From assembly GCF_050948175.1 (NCBI RefSeq), contig NC_135202.1:6634001-6698000 (forward strand): 64,000 bases of DNA. The letters are read 5' to 3'. The DNA comes from Xylocopa sonorina (taxonomy: Eukaryota; Arthropoda; Insecta; Hymenoptera; Apidae). The notes below the pieces were generated by a model. That model was not told the DNA's origin and did no database searches. It saw only the letters and a list, made by a program, of their open reading frames with translations. Positions 60,457-64,000 of this stretch are shown one piece after another; the stretch's first letter is position 1; each line of letters begins with the position of its first letter. Both the position numbers and the translations under genes were made by a program.

Positions 60457-60894
60457 AACAATCGCAGTGAAAAGTGTCGCTAATTCGATGCACCTGTCTT
60501 CTACTCGATTCTTCTGCGAGTCATCGATTCCATAAATCAATTTTTTCTAAAATCACTCACCCCCGTACTCTCACCCCTTCATGTTTGGAGCATTCGAACG
60601 TTAACAATCACAGTGAAAAGTGTCGCTAATTCGATGCACCTGTCTTCTGCTCGATTCTTCTGCGAGTCATCGATTCCACAAATCAATTTTTTCTAAAATC
60701 ACTCACCCCTGTACTCTCACCCCTTCACGCTTGGAGCATTCGAACGTTAACAATCACAGTGAAAAGTGTCGTTAATTCGATGCACCTGTCTTCTGCTCGA
60801 TTCTTCTGCGAGTCATCGATTCCATAAATCAATTTTTTCTAAAATCACTCACGTCTGTACTCTCACCCCTTCACGCTTGGAGCATCAAAACGTT
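60457..60894. repeat. Three tandem copies of a 146-bp unit
   Basis: Copies start at 60457, 60603 and 60749 with AACAATC(G/A)CAGTGAAAAG. They differ from each other at only a handful of positions. Each contains one CACCTG E-box (60491, 60637, 60783), an ATCGATT word and a GAGTCATCGA word. No open frame runs through. The array lies about 0.9 kb upstream of the candidate FGFR promoter on the minus strand. Confidence 0.95.
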
Positions 60895-63800
60895 GAAAAC
60901 AAACCTGTCTATCCGCCAATAAGAAGCCAACGGTAGTCGTGGCTGTCGATATTCACATGAATTACCGTTGAATCCGGATTGCTGGTTTCCCAGAGGGCGA
61001 AACACAGTGGTTACTCGATCCACGATGCTACCGATCGATCACTCGAGGAACACCGTCCCGCTGCCATCCGCACGCCACCACGGTTGTTCGCCGCGTGTAA
61101 TAACGGGAACGATCGAACGGCGTTTCAGCGCAGCCAGTGGCCAGTCACCGGGCAATTCCGGTTCCGTTCGACCAGCAACCCCTGTTTTTCTGCCCCGTTG
61201 CCTAGCAGAGCCTCCTCGTTACACGTTTTCGGACACGTGTTGTGTGGTTTACACGCGAGACGAGTGACGTTGCCTTTGTATCGGATCGGAGGGTAACACG
61301 AGGAGTTGCAGTTAACAGCCTCTTCGTGTTATTGATGGCTTCATTACGCTGAATTCGAGATTTTTATTATTCTATCGACACCCTTCGATGATAGACGTTG
61401 ATCGACTCGAGAGGTTCGTTTAGAAGGAATTAAGTAACGAATTGTTCTATGATGAAATTCGATTTGTGAGTGGATTTCGTGGGCAATGTGAATAAACCAA
61501 CCCTTAAAAAATACCTCGTTTACAAGACGCGATGACTATCGAGGACGTCGAAATTAAATACTCTAAAGACCATTGTGTAGAAGTTCGTAAAAGTTTACGA
61601 AATTACTCAAAATGTGTTAATCTCAAAAATAGTCTTTTCTTCACGAACGTGTAATAAACGAAGTCTTCGAAGACCCCACGTTTAAATTGCCCCATCGATC
61701 GGAACAGCGAACGTCCAGGGGGGTGGTTTCGATTCTTAACCATGGAATCGTCGAGCAGCTCGCGTATATTTATGGCCACCGCTAATAATGTGCGAATAAC
61801 GGTATAATTATCATTTTTTTGACCCCGCGTGTCTTCGTATCGTGTCACGGTTCTGTATCAGGGGGAGAGCGCACGCGTTGCATCGTTGCGTATCAAATTG
61901 GATCGTATTATATTGCCGCGCGACACGCAACCGTGATATCCGACGGAGATATACAACACCTGGATACACGATAGACGTTCGTTCGGTGTGTTTTCGCAAA
62001 GAAATCTGCTTAATCCGGGAAAAAGGAGGAACAGCTGAAACGTTTAGCGGCGGCAAGAGTGTAGCATCGTAAACTGGCTCGTCCAGCGCCCTGCAATTCC
62101 ATCATGCACGTGTGTACGTATCGCAGGCTTTCTCTAGCGGTCTTCAGAGCGGTCGAGAACCAGTTTCTCTTCGGCAACAATGTAGAAAAATGGTTAATTA
62201 ACTCGTGGCACGGCACCGGCTACGAGCATTGCTGCTCGCAATTCATCTGTCCGCTGGTTAATCCCGTTAAGAGATACTCGTGATTCTCCGCGATGATTCA
62301 TTGATTTATTTTTACCATTCAGTCCCAGTCCGGGGCCATACAGTCGAGTAGGTGGGCAAAGATTTATCTATCCAATGCTAGGACGGTATTGAATAACTGG
62401 CTCCTCTTGTTCTTCTTGTTCTTATATTTTATATAGATCGAGGTTGCGGGAGATTTATCAGTGGACGGTAGCCTCATGATTTATTCAACGCAACGAGCTT
62501 TTCTTTCTCTCTTTTTTCTTTTTTCGTACGCGCACACTTTTACCTCGCGTACGTGAGTTATTGTACATGGGATCGCGTTGTTCTTGCTCGTCGAGTTGTT
62601 GCGCTTCCCAATCATCTATGATAACGATCACGATGATGGTCAAGGAAAATTTTGATATCTCAATATTGTGTTCCGATGATGTTAAAAAACTTGGTTCGTT
62701 CCTTGCACGACTGTACGAACGTCACACGAAATTCCTTCGCGACCAGCTGCCATCCCTGGCAAGCACCAGAGCAAACGTGAAAGGAAAAAATGTCGCCAAT
62801 TAATAATCCCGCTTAACTAGCGAGCGCTATTCAACCAGTTTGGCCACAAATCATCGAGTCACAGGCGAAGAACGGGAGCTTATAAAGGTGCCGTTTAGTC
62901 GAGGCGGTTCGCCAGCGGGCGAACGAGAAAAGGGGAAAAACGGCTCCGCTAAGCGCCACCCCGTTTTCTCGCGGTAATGCCAGGGTTTCGATGAAATACG
63001 AGGCAAACAGACGGCGGCGTTACTGAAAACGCTGCTCACCGTGGAATTAATGCCTCTATCAGCCGGACATTAGAAAATCCTTTTTGCCCCGCTCGATCGT
63101 AAAGTAAATTCCACGCGGCTGACACAGAGTGGTTTCTTTGTCACCGATCCAAGGCGGGAGGGTGCCACCAGAAACGACCGCTTTACGATCACGCAATAAA
63201 GATTGCGTTACAAAATTGCTTTTCCAAACCGTTCCTCTTTCCTTCCTCTCCTTTAGACGGAGAGTCTATCGAGGTTAAAGGTCGAATAAAATGGAAAAAT
63301 CTGTGAAAGCTTCCCTACTATAGGAAGTGTGCGGCTTCAGTGGCTTTTTATATTTTTATAGTTTCCTTTTGGCTAGACTTAATCGTGAAATCTCACGCTA
63401 GCTTCGTAGTATGGATCAGAAATAAAATTCTCTATTTCGAAAGTGTGGGGAAGAAACGCTCGACACGATTTTTCTAATGTTATATATTTCCTCAATAGAT
63501 TTATACGGGTACTAACAGGCATTTCTAGAACGTTTATTTGCAGATCCTAAAACAGCTTGAACGAGGCGCTGAATATCGGCTGAACGGCCTATAAAAGTCG
63601 TATTAATTATAGGCGATCGCCTGGTTGCGATCGATTTCTTCGGGTTTGAGGAAGCGATTTTCATGAAATCCGCTCGTAAACTCGGCCCGTATCTACGATC
63701 AATAGAAGAAACGTGGCTCACTTCCTCATACCGATCCCTCTTCTTACTCCTCGAGCTCGATCGCGGCGATCTCCTCGAAGCGATCGTTTACTCGTCCATC

Positions 63801-64000
63801 GATTGTGTCCCGTAATCTACCGTGAAATCGGCGACCAGCCGCGTCGAATCGATTACGCTCACGACGAATCGGGAAGAAAACAATTCCCGTTCAGTCGCGC
63901 GGTCCACCTCGTTCCCTTCGTACGCCTTTCTCAGCTCGACTTGTTGCTCTCAGTTCTCGTTCGAAACGAACGATCCACGCTGGGCTGCTCGAAATCTTCC
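60895..64000. other. Non-coding stretch at the right edge
   Basis: Mixed CpG-rich and AT-rich sequence. An 80-codon plus ORF at 62561-62803 has a fairly protein-like C-terminal half (KKLGSFLARLYERHTKFLRD) but no family I recognise and no splice context. The last 200 bases are CpG-rich and could approach another gene's 5' region. No gene is supported. Confidence 0.45.

Noticed and set aside
60457..60894. CRISPR array
   Set aside because: Contiguous 146-bp units without spacers in a eukaryotic context; an ordinary tandem repeat.
1..64000. Known insect miRNA genes (let-7, miR-1, miR-2, miR-7, miR-9, miR-10, miR-124, bantam and similar)
   Set aside because: I looked by eye for their mature sequences and found none; short hairpins present do not have miRNA-precursor length.

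Overview
The window is eukaryotic, and almost certainly insect, genomic DNA. It is very gene-sparse: only about 0.8 kb of the 64 kb can be supported as protein-coding. The coding sequence belongs to one gene on the minus strand, a fibroblast growth factor receptor (FGFR; the family of Drosophila heartless and breathless). The high density of CpG words (tcga, cgcg, ttcg), the long introns and a short inverted-repeat element ending in ACACCCTGTATA suggest a hymenopteran, perhaps a bee. That is inference; no diagnostic species marker is present.

Reading the minus strand from right to left: (i) an exon at 16371-16231 carries a short 5' UTR, the start codon and a signal peptide; (ii) after a 15.0-kb intron, an exon at 1207-851 encodes the first immunoglobulin (Ig) domain; (iii) after a short intron, an exon at 714-322 encodes the acid box and the second Ig domain. 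The third Ig domain, transmembrane segment and tyrosine kinase lie beyond position 1. Splice phases agree across the exons (all phase 1). The start-codon exon begins at a strong 3' splice site, so at least one non-coding first exon must lie further right. The best candidate, by sequence feel only, is the CpG-rich block at 58.6-59.6 kb, which ends in a strong minus-strand donor. If right, the transcription unit spans about 59 kb of this window, with a 42-kb first intron.

The rest is non-coding DNA. It holds tandem or near-tandem duplications (18.0, 33.0, 45.0, 51.4, 55.7 and 60.5 kb), one MITE-like element (41.3-41.7 kb), microsatellites and homopolymers, CpG-dense blocks (27.4-28.1, 31.85-32.5, 34.0-34.4, 46.3-46.5 kb), and a few splice-donor-bearing segments that could be other non-coding exons (plus strand near 37.8 kb; minus strand near 48.2 kb). 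The repeat clusters at 55.7-56.3 kb (TTAATTAA-rich, about 140-bp period) and 60.46-60.89 kb (three 146-bp copies, each with one CACCTG E-box) flank the putative promoter and are the best enhancer candidates.

I found no CRISPR array, operon, prokaryotic gene, rRNA, convincing tRNA, recognisable miRNA or intact transposase. I saw no evidence of a new multi-gene system. The main results are the reconstructed 5' part of the FGFR gene and several structured non-coding repeats.
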